64,000 nt of DNA from Cephalotus follicularis. Taxonomy: Eukaryota; Streptophyta; Magnoliopsida; Oxalidales; Cephalotaceae. The notes beneath the pieces were generated by a model. It searched no databases, was not told the origin of the DNA, and saw only the letters and a list, made by a program, of their open reading frames with translations. The DNA lies in NCBI GenBank assembly GCA_001972305.1, contig BDDD01002947.1:1-64000 (forward strand), given 5' to 3'. The position numbers were made by a program, and so were the translations under genes. The first letter of the stretch is position 1. Every line of letters begins with the position of its first letter. Shown in pieces: positions 1 through 10,960 of this stretch.

Positions 1-1332
1 CATCCCCTTATGTTTGTTGTTTATGATTCTTTGGGCACATATTACATTCTTGATATTGATATTGTCATGGTCGTATCTTTTAGCTTTGATATGCAGATAC
101 TTGATATTGTTGTGACCTTCATTTATTTGATTATTGTTTTGAGTATGATATTTGTTCAGCGGACTTCCTTTTTGAGTCTCTGGCTATTTCATTGGAGTCT
201 CGCTATTGTGCCTTGCATGATTCACTTTATCTTATTGATTACGTGTTCTGTGTATAGTTGACTTTGAGCGTTCTTTTATGGAGCCATGATAGTATTACAT
301 TCTCTTTAATCACTGATTCTACCCTATGTATGTTTATATTCTTGATCATTGAGATTGTCCTATGGATTCATATGCTAATTGTATTGTTGAGTTCAAGCGG
401 TTCTTTTATGTATCGAGATCTCTTTCTCAGATTTGTTTTATACTTGTGATTCTTATTTACATCATGGACTTCATTTATACTTTGGATTTCGTTTACACAT
501 CGAGATCTCGATATCCCTTTGTGGTCTCGATGTCCTTTGTGGATCATGAAATCTTATGGATCTTGACATCTTCAGTGGATTTTGACTATCCCTTTGGATC
601 TTTATTTCCTTTGTGATTCTTGATTTCATTCTTACCGTAGATTTACTTTGTATTTTACTTTGAGCTTATATTATTTCTCATATTATTTGATACATAGTTA
701 TTGGAGATGTATTTGTTGTTTCTACTCACTTAGTCATTTGGACTAACCCCATATCTTTTCTTTCTCTTCCAGATAGAGGCTAGATGATTGCTAAGCCAGT
801 TTCAGGATGATGGACCACGGAGGCAGGGGATGCTACTAGGATTTCAACACATGCATAGCATAACTACATTAGCATATAAATTATGCATTTACTTATGTTT
901 TCATATAAACGTTTTCCTTTATAGTTTTGCTTCTAAAGGGCCGAGCCCTATAGATTTACTTTTATTGCTAGTTGAAATGGTTGAGGCTGAGCCCAACCTA
1001 TGTTTACTGCTTTAAATTGTGGTTTGCTGAGGGCTGAGCCCGATTATAAACTGTTGATTCCTCCTTCGGGAGTGTGATTATAAAATGTGTTTTTCTTTAC
1101 AGTGGGCATAGTCCGATAAACGGAAACTACATGCCCGATTTTCGTAAAAATTTAAGAGTTAGAAAAATTATCAAAGTTTTGGAAAAGTCAAATTTTATGA
1201 ATGGTTTTGGAAAGTTTTGAAGCGGTTTTAAGTTATAAAATCCATATGGTGACTTCCGAAAGGAAATTGTCATGTGGAACGTCATATCCGTTCTCGGTAG
1301 GATATCGGTTATTGTAGGGAACGGGTGTGACA
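1..1332 (+). repeat. L1 5' LTR, distal part
   Basis: This is the last third of the 5' LTR; the start lies left of the window. It ends with TGTGACA directly before the primer binding site. Bases 1-281 match the 3' LTR at 6707-6987. Open frames of 60-90 codons here (for example 10-261, repeated at 6716-6967) are AT-rich LTR sequence without recognisable protein motifs and are not called as genes. Confidence 0.85.
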
Positions 1333-1335
1333 TTT

Positions 1336-1347
1336 TGGTATCAGAGC
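1336..1347 (+). other. L1 primer binding site (tRNA-iMet type)
   Basis: TGGTATCAGAGC lies 3 bases after the LTR end. It is the classic complement of the 3' end of plant initiator tRNA-Met used by many Copia and Gypsy elements. It fixes the LTR/interior boundary and the plus-strand orientation. Confidence 0.9.
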
Positions 1348-4158
1348 TTTTGGTTTTAGATTCTCTAGACTTATATCGTAAATGGTTTTTCAAAAGTGGT
1401 TTTAAGTTTTACAAACTCTTGCATATCATGCATTGCATGTCATGTGTTTGGTAGCATGCCCCGTGGTCGGTAACATGGTCCCACTGTGGATATAAATAGT
1501 AAGACCTATTATGGTTACCAGATAGATTGCTTATGTAGAATTAGAGTAATATGTAAGGCTAGAGATTTTAAGATCGGAGGTACTTTAAGACGTTATCTCT
1601 TTTTTGGTAGCGGTCGAGTTAGCCGCGAGGACGTTATCTTTTCTATAGCCCTTTATTAATTGATGAGTTCGAGTCAGAGTTCTAGCGAGCTATAGCCTGG
1701 CTATTGGAAACTTTATGAGCTATCAGCGCATGATGTATTCGATAGAACAACTTAAATACATTGGCGGAACTACTCTATGGTTCTTGCATATGTTCCAGGG
1801 TAGCATCATGGTGACGAATTGTTGACAGTGACGAATCGTCAGAAGAGGTTCAGGCAACCAGTATAGTACGTTCTATTTGAGTACTTAGTTGAACCGTTAG
1901 CGGAGAATACTGAAGGATTTAGTCTATAAGGGCTATGTCGAGATGACATCATCTATTGTGGATGAATGCTGGCTCTACGTAGATCTTCCGAGACAGAGAT
2001 TCGAATCTCGAGCAGAGCTCGGTGGAGAAGATTAAAGAGTGCGATTACGCTGACGAATCCCTCAGCGCAATACAAATACGGTTACAGATGCTTTGAGTAA
2101 GAAGTTTTCTACTTCTCTTGCTTATCTTCGGATGAGTTTTCAGATCATTGCACGTGATCCTATCAGCCTTACGCATGATAGCTCTATCGTCTGCTCTTCG
2201 GGAGAGACCGATATTGCAGGACCGGATCAGCGATGCTCGGTGATAGAATTGTAACCGCATTGAATGCTCGCTTTGAGACAACGGAACGCTGATGTATGGG
2301 GACAGGTTATGTCCGTCGCATAATGAAGCCGTTAAATGTAAGTCCTTGTGAAGGCCATGGTTCATCTTATGCGATACAACCTAATAGTACCAAGTGTGTC
2401 GTTGCTGGAGGGAGCACTTTTGGTAGAATAACATGAAGAGGAATACCGCAGTTCTGATAACGAGATGTTCAACATAATTGCAACTTAATGTGGAGCAATA
2501 GTGAAACTTCAAACAATTGCAGCTGCTTTATATTCTCCAGCGGAAGTGTATGCTATGATTGTTGTGCCCTTGTACTAGTGATGCAATTGTGTGCGCTTGG
2601 CTGTTGTACGTGCATCTTGATGTGCGCTCGTGTGCATTTTATGCAGACGATGCATTCGTTGTCCACACGACGAGTTTGTACACATGCTATCGTGTGCACT
2701 CCTTGCTGTTTGCTCGACGATTGTGAATGCATAATGTGGTGCTTGCATGAGGTTTGTGTGCGTATTTATGTGCACGTTCTTCTGCGTATGCTTGCGTTTG
2801 TACGCATGATGACGTGAGTATGTGCAACCTACCTTCATGGTGCCTTGAGCTTGTGCATTTTGTATATGATGTTTCAATCGTCAGCCTTGATTATCCACAC
2901 CAGGAGTTTTTACTCATTCTTATATCACGCCTATCGATGCAAGCATTGGTTCTCTCGATGTTTCCACACGTTTGGCTTTGACTATTCATCGTCTTGAATT
3001 GTGGTTCGTTCAGATAACCTCTCACTTGGTATACGTACGGACGCTTGAGTGGTATTTTAGTTGCGTGGCTTGGCTGGATTCATGATGATTTATAGATCAA
3101 TCAATACGCATGCCTCTTCAGTTTTGTCTTCGGACATCCTTGCTATTGGTGGATTGCGTTTAAGATTCTGTGCTGCATACCTATAAAACGGAATCCCATT
3201 GTCCCTTGGAAGATTTTTGCCCAAATACCTTTTTAGGTTGGCTGATCATATAGTAGTTCATGTGTTCCAAGCATACGTTGTTCATTCGACGTTTTTGTGG
3301 GCTACTGGACCTTTCTCGTGCAGTTGGATATGGGATATGAAATGAGCGTGGGACTTCGTTCCTTATTCGCTGTTCAAGTGTTTGTTGCTCGACACGTATA
3401 ATGATCATGTACCTCGTTGACCCCACAAACTTGCATGTTGGCTTCAATGCGTGGCTCATGTAGTTTTTAACGTCATCTGAGAGCATGACGTGATGGACTT
3501 CATTGTATGACAGACACGGACATAGCTAAAGTATGATGCAATATAAGTCATACTAAAATGACTTGCATAAGGGCTCACATCTATTGATTCTGCGCCTATG
3601 ACTTAGATCGTTTGGGGGAGTGACCATATCAACACTAATGCACGGGATTCCATCAGAACTCCGCAGTTAAGCATGCTTGGGCGAGAATAGTTCTAAGATG
3701 GGTTTGTCCTATGACTTTCATAGACACAGGCTAGTGGCTTGACACCTCCAAGAATGTTGTATGGTCGGCAACACGAGATACTCATGTTGGGATAATATTG
3801 TTGGAAGTAATATGTGAAGAGCCTACTGGTATCTCAAAGTAGGCTGAGGAGTTCGTAGATAAATGTCGCGTGAACATGAAGTTTCAACTGGATGAAAAAG
3901 TGTTCCTACGGGCATCACAGTACAAGAGTGTTTAAGTTAGAAAGCTACGAAAGGCTCAGTTCCAACGACATTGGATCATTCGACACCGCTCTATGTACTG
4001 GTGCGTTAGTCTACCAAATTCAACTTACCTCTAAAACTAGAATGTATCCATGACAGCTTACACGTATCAGTGTTGAGAGAATATAGACGAAATGAGCAGA
4101 CATGTATTCACATTTCTTCATCCTGTGATGTGAGTAAATTTTGGGGACGAAATTTCTT
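1348..4158 (+). other. L1 non-coding interior
   Basis: About 2.8 kb between primer binding site and purine tract. Frames on both strands are short (at most about 110 codons) and overlap each other, as around 2488-2877, where a TGTG/TGCA-rich low-complexity stretch opens frames on both strands. A start-like ATGCCCCGTGGTCGG near 1456 resembles the beginning of a chromovirus gag, but no gag follows. The only recognisable sequence is the 5S rRNA-like block at 3614-3703. Confidence 0.7.
3614..3703 (+). pseudogene. 5S rRNA-like segment inside the L1 interior
   Basis: Roughly 90 bases align without gaps to the first three quarters of plant 5S rRNA. The segment carries ACACTAATGCAC, CCATCAGAACTCCGCAGTTA and GCTTGGGCGAGA, which are near-exact matches to the conserved core, with about a dozen mismatches overall as compared from memory. 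The internal control box A region is well kept. The last quarter, where box C would finish (GGATGGGTGACCTCC in plants), does not continue collinearly after GATGGGT. A weakly similar tail (GACACCTCCAAG, near 3739) may be a displaced 3' part. It is therefore a partial, probably non-functional 5S copy carried by the element. Cassandra TRIMs are the known retroelements with 5S sequence, but there it sits in short LTRs, not in the interior of a large element. Confidence 0.85.
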
Positions 4159-4170
4159 AAGGGGGGGAGA
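4159..4170 (+). other. L1 polypurine tract
   Basis: AAGGGGGGGAGA immediately precedes the 3' LTR. It is the plus-strand primer for LTR element reverse transcription and fixes the LTR start at 4172. Confidence 0.85.
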
Positions 4171-4171
4171 T

Positions 4172-6987
4172 TGTGACATCCCGTGTCACTTTTACGAGGT
4201 CGTTGTGCATGATGTAAGCAAAGTATTATTTTCTTATTGTGATTATTGTTATTATAATAATAATATTATTAGTTTTAAAAAAAAAGGAGGCACCAGGCGT
4301 CTCTAGAAGGCGCCTAACGCCTTAACAAAAAAAATAAATAAAACAAAGGCACAGGCGCATAGCGCCCGTGCCATTGATGAAATAGAGAGAGACGAGAGAT
4401 GAGACAAAGAGAGATCGGGAGAGAGATGCAGAGAGCGGGAGAGATGTCAGACCGGCAACCGGGAAGAGGCGGCGAGCACCCCTACAGCTTCTCCACCACC
4501 GGTAACACCCTCCTTCTCCTTCTCTCTCCTCTTTTCTTCTTTTTCTTTTCCGTGCGTCTTGGCCTCTGCCACCGCCGTCTGCCACTTTTGGCGTCGCGGA
4601 TGGGTGCGGTCATGGTCTAGAAGACCACATCTTCCCATTTCGACGGCTGTTGAGACGTCATTTGGCCGGAATCGGCCGGATTCTAGCGGTTGAGTCAACT
4701 AACGAGTTGATTCACTGCCGCCTCTGCCGCCACTTTCGGCGGCGATTCCCGGCGAGTCTCGGTCACCAACGCGTAGACCGGACCTTGTGGAGGCTAGTGG
4801 TGGTGAGACCGGAGCAATGGCGTCTTGACCGGAGCTCTGGCGCGGTGGCAGCCACCGATTCTCGGCGAATTACGGGCGGTGACGTGTAGTACGGACCTCG
4901 TTGACAACTTTTTGTAAAGTGGCCATAATTGTTGGATGACCGACGAGTTGACTCAGTGAGTCAAACTCACTGCCGGCGGTGGCTGCCCGTTTTCGGGTGA
5001 GTCACAGTGAGTTTCGATCAATAATGTGAGTTGATCAGTTGTTTTAGGGGTTGTTTTGGGTGTCGACGGAACTTTGGCAGGTTGACCGGAAATTGGCCAA
5101 AGCTCCGGTGACTAATAGTGTTAATTGCGTATGTGTTGGAAGTAACGGATATGTATTGTTATGCAGTGTGACGGTTGATAGAGTTTCGAAACGATGACGG
5201 GAATCCGATAGCCGATTCAAAGATTCGAGGGGTTAGTTCGAGGAAGTATCGGCTCTGATATTGTGAGTAGAACATCTCATTCATTTATCTTATTTTGAAA
5301 TTCGTTGATGATTGTTGTGTGCTTTATTACGATTCTTAACTATCATTTGATTTTGTTGATAATCTGATTTGGAGTTTATGTCTATACTTGTTGATAGCCT
5401 TCGTTGCTTGATTTTATCATACGATATGATTTGCGATATGTTGATTCCATAATTGTTCTTGGAATCCGTTATCGGTATTTCGATTGAATGTTCATATTGA
5501 TATGACTTGTTGATAGTCGAATTGAAATCAATTCCTTAATCGTTTGGTTTGAGCCCTCTATTGGCATTGTGATTGAACGTTCATGTTGATATGACACATT
5601 GATTGATTGTATACTCACCTTGTTTCCTTGTTGTTATATTCGTATTGGCTCCTGTAAACATATATGTTTTTGTTACTGTTGTATATCTGTTCGGCTCCTA
5701 TGGAGATGTATTTTGTTTATTGCTATTATATTCTTTCCATCTCCATATCGTTATAGTTGAACCTTATATTGGGTATCGTTGGAAAATCTTTATCCATTTC
5801 GAGAGATGGTTGTTGTGAGAGTTATGTGTTTTTGAGTGGGAGATTCTCTTCCCTTACTTTCATAGTACTTGTTCTTGATGCCCTTTTTGGATTCTATTAT
5901 GAGATGGCTATTGAGAGCCGGATTTGTTGATTTGTATTGATTCCCGTATTCGATATGTTGATTCATTGTGATATTCACTTCTTCACCGTTTGAGAGTCAT
6001 ATTATTCCATATGTGCCCTATTGCTTTGAGATTGTGATATTGGTTGGGATTTGTATCCCGGTTGTCTTCTGTTAACGTATTAAAGATTGTGATGTGATTC
6101 CGAGCGGTTATATGCTTGATGCTCTGGGTGACTTGGTCACCTTCTCACACTTGTGACTTGTTATATTATTATACTATTTATATTCTGATGCTGGGTACCG
6201 GGATTATGGATATGTATTACCGGTCCAAGGAGTGGTACATGTTCGACGTTTAACTCTACTTAGCAGGCCCATTGGTCTATGATGGGGTGTTATGTGGAAA
6301 CTGCCCCCGGGTTCCATACCTGGATCTGGGGCATACTATTGTCTATGATGGTATGCTGAGTGTGAGTGCAGCACAGCTGCTCCATTACCCTCCTATTGGA
6401 CTGAGTTTGGTTGTTGATATATATTGCACGCGGGTCCCTCGGATGAGGTTGAGTGTGCGTGCGGGGTTTCTCGACGAGGGCTAGGGTCCGTGCGGTATAT
6501 GCCGGCCCCTCGTTCGAGGTATGGATGTTATGCTTACCATAGGCACTCTGCACCGGTGTATGATGGATGATGATCACATGCTGTAGCCTATTAGCCTATA
6601 TTATTGCTGCAGCTGTTATGTTATGACGCTATATGATTTGGCAGAGATATGATATGACGCCATGTGATTTGGCGGGGATATGAGACAGTGACAGGATTGG
6701 TACCATCATCCCCTTATGTTTGTTGTTTATGATTCTTTGGGCACATATTACATTCTTGATATTGATATTGTCATGGTCGTATCTTTTAGCTTTGATATGC
6801 AGATACTTGATATTGTTGTGACCTTCATTTATTTGATTATTGTTTTGAGTATGATATTTGTTCAGCGGACTTCCTTTTTGAGTCTCTGGCTATTTCATTG
6901 GAGTCTCGCTATTGTGCCTTGCATGATTCACTTTATCTTATTGATTACGTGTTCTGTGTATAGTTGACTTTGAGCGTTCTTTTATGG
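4172..6987 (+). repeat. L1 3' LTR (proximal part)
   Basis: Starts TGTGACATCCCGTGTCAC after the purine tract. It holds a GA-rich block (about 4380-4445) followed by a GC-rich, gene-like stretch (about 4440-4900) resembling the transcribed leader of Tekay-type LTRs, then long AT/TTG-rich sequence. An imperfect 29 bp tandem repeat lies near 6625-6685 (GATTTGGC units). Frames here (4322-4889, 6272-6577) overlap on both strands and show no domain. The LTR stops at 6987 where the SIRE-like segment begins; its last kilobase is not seen here. Confidence 0.85.
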
Positions 6988-7008
6988 CAACAATCTCCCC
7001 CTTTTTGA

Positions 7009-7742
7009 TGATTGACAAAACATGCATATTTTGCATAAATCTTGACAAACTTAACCAATTTTAGTTCCAATGTCCAATATTATCAATTTTGGCTTATCCA
7101 ATGCATATGATATATCAAAACACACTTGCTTAACGCAAGATCACAACCCATCTCATCAATATGCAATTTTAGCAATATATTCCCCAAATGCAACTTCATA
7201 ACTTGATTTATGCAAGCGTTCAATTTCAATGACTTCAATGCAAAATAATATTTCTCCCCCTTTTTGTCAAACAACAAGAAGAGAAATGGAAGTTCCCCCT
7301 CAATCAAAGCACGGATTGACGAGCTCCCCCTCAACCTATGCATTCATATGCATATTCATCAATAAGATCAATAAATATTGAAGCACAATTCCATTAACCA
7401 ACTAAAACTTGAAGTACATAAACAAGTGCATTAACCACATTGTAAACAAGATCAACGCAATAATATGAAACACATTGTAATTCCATAAAACATTAAAGAT
7501 CAAATGCATATTGTCATTAAATACTTAAAAACATTAAGTACATCAACCAACACATTGTCTTTTACAATTCAAAAACATCGAAAGATATTACACAAGCAAA
7601 GTTCCAAAATACAATTAGAAAAACATGATAGTGCAAATGTAGCTCAAGAGGGAGGAGGTTGCTGAGGGAAAGCATTGTGAAACATCTGAATGATGTTTGC
7701 TTGTCCCTGAAGGTGGTCGGCTTGCCCCTGAAGGATACTGGC
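7009..7742 (-). other. 3' non-coding region of the SIRE-like element
   Basis: An AT-rich stretch between the third ORF and the purine tract, with scattered CTCCCCCT words (around 7255, 7295, 7325) that are degenerate copies of purine-tract-like sequence on the minus strand. Long 3' spacers of this sort are usual in SIRE elements. No gene is seen. Confidence 0.6.
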
Positions 7743-8336
7743 TTATCCTTCGCTGAACTGGTTCATTTGCCCTTTAAGATATTCGATGTCGGCCTGGGCA
7801 AGATCCATCCTAGCCTGGAGTGACTCCAGGGTAGGCCTGCTGCTGCTGCTACTAGTGCCAACACTCGGGCGTACCTCAAACTGCTGAGGATCGTCCTCAT
7901 CAGCATCCTCATCATCTCCAGCCCTTACATTGGCTTGCTCTCTTACTTGCTCTCTACCTCTACCTTGTAACTTAACCCACTCACCATCCTCAAATATAAT
8001 GTTACATAGTCTAAGCCCTGCCTTATTCACTAATTGCTTATGGGAAGGTTTAACACTTTGCTCATCATCAGGAATATCAATGTTAAGAGATGCAAGGACA
8101 ACCTCAATGATCCTACTAAGAAGCATAGGATAAGGAGTGTGATTTAGTCTAGATAGCAAATGGTTGACAATGAAGTAAGGAAGGTTAATGGGAGTACCAT
8201 TCTTGACGCATGCAACGAATTTTAGGTCTCGCTCGGAGGGAAGAGTATGCGAGCCTTCTCTTTGGAGGAATGTGTTTGTTACAAGTAGGAGGATGATCCT
8301 AGAGGCAATAGGCAAATGGCTACTAGTCACATTCAT
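7743..8336 (-). pseudogene. Third (env-like) ORF region of SIRE-like element, C-terminal part
   Basis: A 197-codon frame. The first half is globular and hydrophobic (motifs LPYFIVNHLLSRL and HTPYPMLLSRIIEVVL). A serine-rich linker and a C-terminal coiled-coil-like end (LESLQARMDLAQADIEYLKG) follow. The type resembles the 'putative plant transposon protein' family found downstream of pol in SIRE-like Copia elements, often called envelope-like although an envelope function is unproven. Identification is from memory of the family and position after pol. Confidence 0.6.
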
Positions 8337-8411
8337 GAGAGGATTGACATTTGGTTGTTCTAAACAAATTCCTAGGGCCTCTGTTTTTCCAATGTCATTG
8401 AAATGAGTAAT

Positions 8412-9038
8412 TCACTCATTAGGAATTCCAAAGGTCTCGGCTATAAAATCAGGAGTAATAGATATAGGAGTGCCTAAAACAAAGGAATTTGCAATGCAAG
8501 TGGTGGAAGACTCAAGGTTAGCATAAAACATCTTTACTAACCTAGGGTATATGACATGAGAAGAGCAAATGTAATTAAACCATCCCATAGTTTCTAACCA
8601 TGTTATTACAACAGCAAGATTGCTAATTAGAACATCTCTACTCAGCCATTTCTCATAATGCAACTTAACGGAGCTAAAAAAGGAGTTATACCTCATCTCT
8701 TTCTCTTTGGAGAGAAAGAGAGTGTTGTCAAAGTCTAAATCCAATTGTGAGCCCCTTGGTTGCCTTGAAGAAATTCCTCTTTGTCTCTTAGGTGCCATTG
8801 AAGATAGCAGGTTCGGATTTGAGAGAGAGAGGTATTTGGACGTTTTTTGTTTAGAGATAAATGAGAAAAACAGTGAGGATTTCGGGTTAAAAACCCTGAT
8901 CATCGCGAGTCCAGTTGACTGGTCCACTAATGGCAGTCGACTGGATGGCAGGCAGTTGACTGGACAATTTGTCCAGTCGGCTGTTTTCTGCAGAAAAAGA
9001 AAGTGCAGAAAATTGCCTATCCAATTGATTTGTAACAC
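8412..9038 (-). pseudogene. Third (env-like) ORF region of SIRE-like element, N-terminal part
   Basis: A 208-codon frame. The plausible native start is the internal Met at MAPKRQRGISSRQ (near residue 81), giving a basic N-terminus followed by a globular segment (EKWLSRDVLISNL, ETMGWFNYICSSH). The stretch before that Met holds repeated CAGTTGACTG-like words (8910-8984) and is more likely leader than protein. It sits next to 7743-8336 on the same strand and belongs to the same third-ORF region. It is a fossil with no host function inferred. Confidence 0.6.
8910..8984. repeat. CAGTCGACTG-type word array in the SIRE-like leader
   Basis: Four imperfect copies of a 10-12 bp palindrome (CCAGTTGACTGG, GCAGTCGACTGG, GCAGTTGACTGG, CCAGTCGGCTG) in 75 bp. 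The same word fills the LTRs of the Gypsy elements G1 and G2 in this window. Confidence 0.8.
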
Positions 9039-9261
9039 TTTGGTTAACTATTATGGACTAATAGCAACCTAGGTACATGAGCTAATTTTTGTGTCATTGA
9101 GTTAAAAACTCAATGTTTAAATGCATGATGATCTTTGAAAAACATTTTTCAATCCAATTCACACAACAAATATCAAGGGATTTTATTGAATACAAATGAT
9201 GCACAAAAGAGAAAACATGCATTTTGATCAACCATTCACAATAATCATAAAGACATGTTGA

Positions 9262-10119
9262 TCAATCAATTTCACACAAACCTAGTTCTAATCTAAATTT
9301 TGAAAAGGTTTGTTCATCTAATGGTTTGGTGAAAATGTCCGCGGCTTGTTCTTCGGTCGGGACGAAAACTAATTCTATGTCACCCTTTTCAATGTGGTCT
9401 TTAATGAAATGGTATCTAATGTCTATGTGCTTAGTTCTAGAGTGGTGAACGGGATTTTTCCCTAAGCATATAGCACTAGTGTTATCACACTTAATTGTTA
9501 CTTTTACAAAGTTAAAACCATAATCAAGAAGTTGTTGCTTCATCCACATGATTTGAGCGCAACAACTACCTGCGGCAATATATTCGGCTTCGGTAGTCGA
9601 AAGTGCTACCGAATTTTGTTTCTTGCTAAACCATGAGATGAGCATATTGCCTAAGAATTGCCATGTGCCACTTGTGCTCTTTCTATCCACCTTATATCCT
9701 CCGAAATCGGCATCGGAGTAAGTGTGTAGGTCAAATGATGATTTCCTAGGATACCATAATCCTAAGGTCAGTGTATATGCTAAATATTTAAAAATGCGTT
9801 TTACGGCATGCAAATGTGATTCTTTGGGACAAGCTTGAAATCTAGCACACAAAGAAACACTAAACGAGATATCCGGCCTACTTGTCGTTAAATACAACAA
9901 TGATCCAATCATACTTCTATATAATTTTTGATCGATTGACTTACCTTGCTCATCCTTGTCAAGCTTTGTTGTTGTGCTCATGGGTATCTTGCTCTTTTTA
10001 GCATTCTCCATCCCAAATCTCTTAAGTAAGTCCTTGACATACTTTGATTGATTGATGAAGATGCCTTCCTCCAATTGTTTGACTTGAAGTCCAAGGAAGT
10101 AAAACTCTATCCTTTTCAA
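9262..10119 (-). pseudogene. Copia RT tail and RNase H (SIRE-like)
   Basis: A 285-codon frame with a Copia RT C-terminus (GLQVKQLEEGIFINQSKYVKD) followed by Copia RNase H. Diagnostic motifs are DADFGGYKVDRKSTSG, LSTTEAEYIAA and NTSAICLGKNPVHHSRTKHI, ending VPTEEQAADIFTKPL. It lies on the minus strand, downstream in element order of the protease/pre-integrase frame. It is part of a broken element. Confidence 0.9.
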
Positions 10120-10624
10120 AACTAATTTTAGGAAGTCCTTTAACTAGTTCATGTTTCAAAAGCTTTGAAATGGTTGATATTCCTACATGACCTAATCTTC
10201 TATGCCATAGCCAACTATCATCATTCATGGAAACTAAACACTTAATATTAACTAAGTCATCTATGTCTACCACATATACATTACCATGTCTATGTCCTAT
10301 AAACTTTACTTGACCATTATTTATATCTATGACTTTGCATAAGTCCTTTTCAAAAACGACTCTACAATCCTTGTCACATAATTGACTTATGCTCAAGAGA
10401 TTGTGCTTAAGTCCATCAACAAATAACACATTATGAATAGAAGTTTTGAGATTACCAATGGAGCCAACACCTTTGATTTTTCCTTTTGCATTGTCTCCGA
10501 AAGTTACTTCTCCTCCTTCCTTTGGTTCATAATTGATGAAAAGACTCTTGTCGCCCGTCATATGGTTGGAGCATCCACTATCCAAGTACCATTGTGTCTT
10601 CTTGGATAATGCCTTCAAGCACAC
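10022..10624 (-). pseudogene. Copia protease end and GAG-pre-integrase (SIRE-like)
   Basis: A 200-codon frame. WYLDSGCSNHMTG is the aspartic protease active-site region (D-S-G) of Copia elements. LWHRRLGHVGISTISKL is the GAG-pre-integrase motif. It lies between the gag zinc knuckle and the RT/RNase H parts on the minus strand. Confidence 0.9.
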
Positions 10625-10960
10625 CTACAAACACAAATTTCAAATTTTTGTTTGAGGTACCCAACAAATCTTGGGTCCTTTAGGGTTAGTCAATATGGTT
10701 CCTTTGGGAACCCAACTTCTTTTTACCTTTAAGAAATTCAAGTCATTCAAAATATTTTATTTATAAAAACATGATAATGAGGTATGGCCATTGTTACCAC
10801 AAACATTGCAAGACACAACTACATGTCTTTTATGCACATTATTTCTTCTATGAAAACAAGATGAAAATGCATGACCATACTTACCACAATGAGTACACAC
10901 GACATTCATTCTTTTCTTACTAATGGCATTCTTCCTATGATAACATTGTGAAAGTGTGTG

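Larger units (their letters stand above)
1..6987 (+). mobile_element. L1: large non-autonomous LTR retrotransposon (LARD-like, Gypsy-derived)
   Basis: Seen: window bases 1-281 recur at 6707-6987 with no difference found by eye. A tRNA-iMet-type primer binding site follows the first copy, and a purine tract precedes the second LTR. The LTR begins TGTGACATCCCG and ends GGGTGTGACA. Adding 4172-6706 to 1-1332 gives an LTR of about 3.87 kb around an interior of about 2.84 kb. No gag or pol domain is readable inside, so this looks like a non-autonomous LARD-type derivative. The 3' motif GGGGACGAAATTTCTTAAG just before the purine tract is typical of Tekay/Del-like Gypsy elements. The left end lies outside the window and the right LTR stops at the SIRE-like segment. 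The lack of difference over 281 bp suggests a young insertion (inference). Confidence 0.85.

Noticed and set aside
10-261. 83-codon frame repeated identically at 6716-6967
   Set aside because: The identity is explained by the two LTRs of L1; hydrophobic TTG/ATT-rich composition, no domain, no conserved start context.
1336-1347. tRNA gene fragment
   Set aside because: TGGTATCAGAGC occurs only as the 12-base primer site next to LTR ends; no tRNA body is present.
2488-2877. Overlapping 100-codon frames on both strands
   Set aside because: A low-complexity TGTG/TGCA region in the L1 interior opens frames on both strands; the peptides are Cys/His-rich without a known zinc pattern.
4322-4889. GC-rich frames suggestive of a host gene
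   Set aside because: They lie inside the L1 LTR, overlap on both strands and show no domain; the GC-rich leader is common in LTRs of this type.
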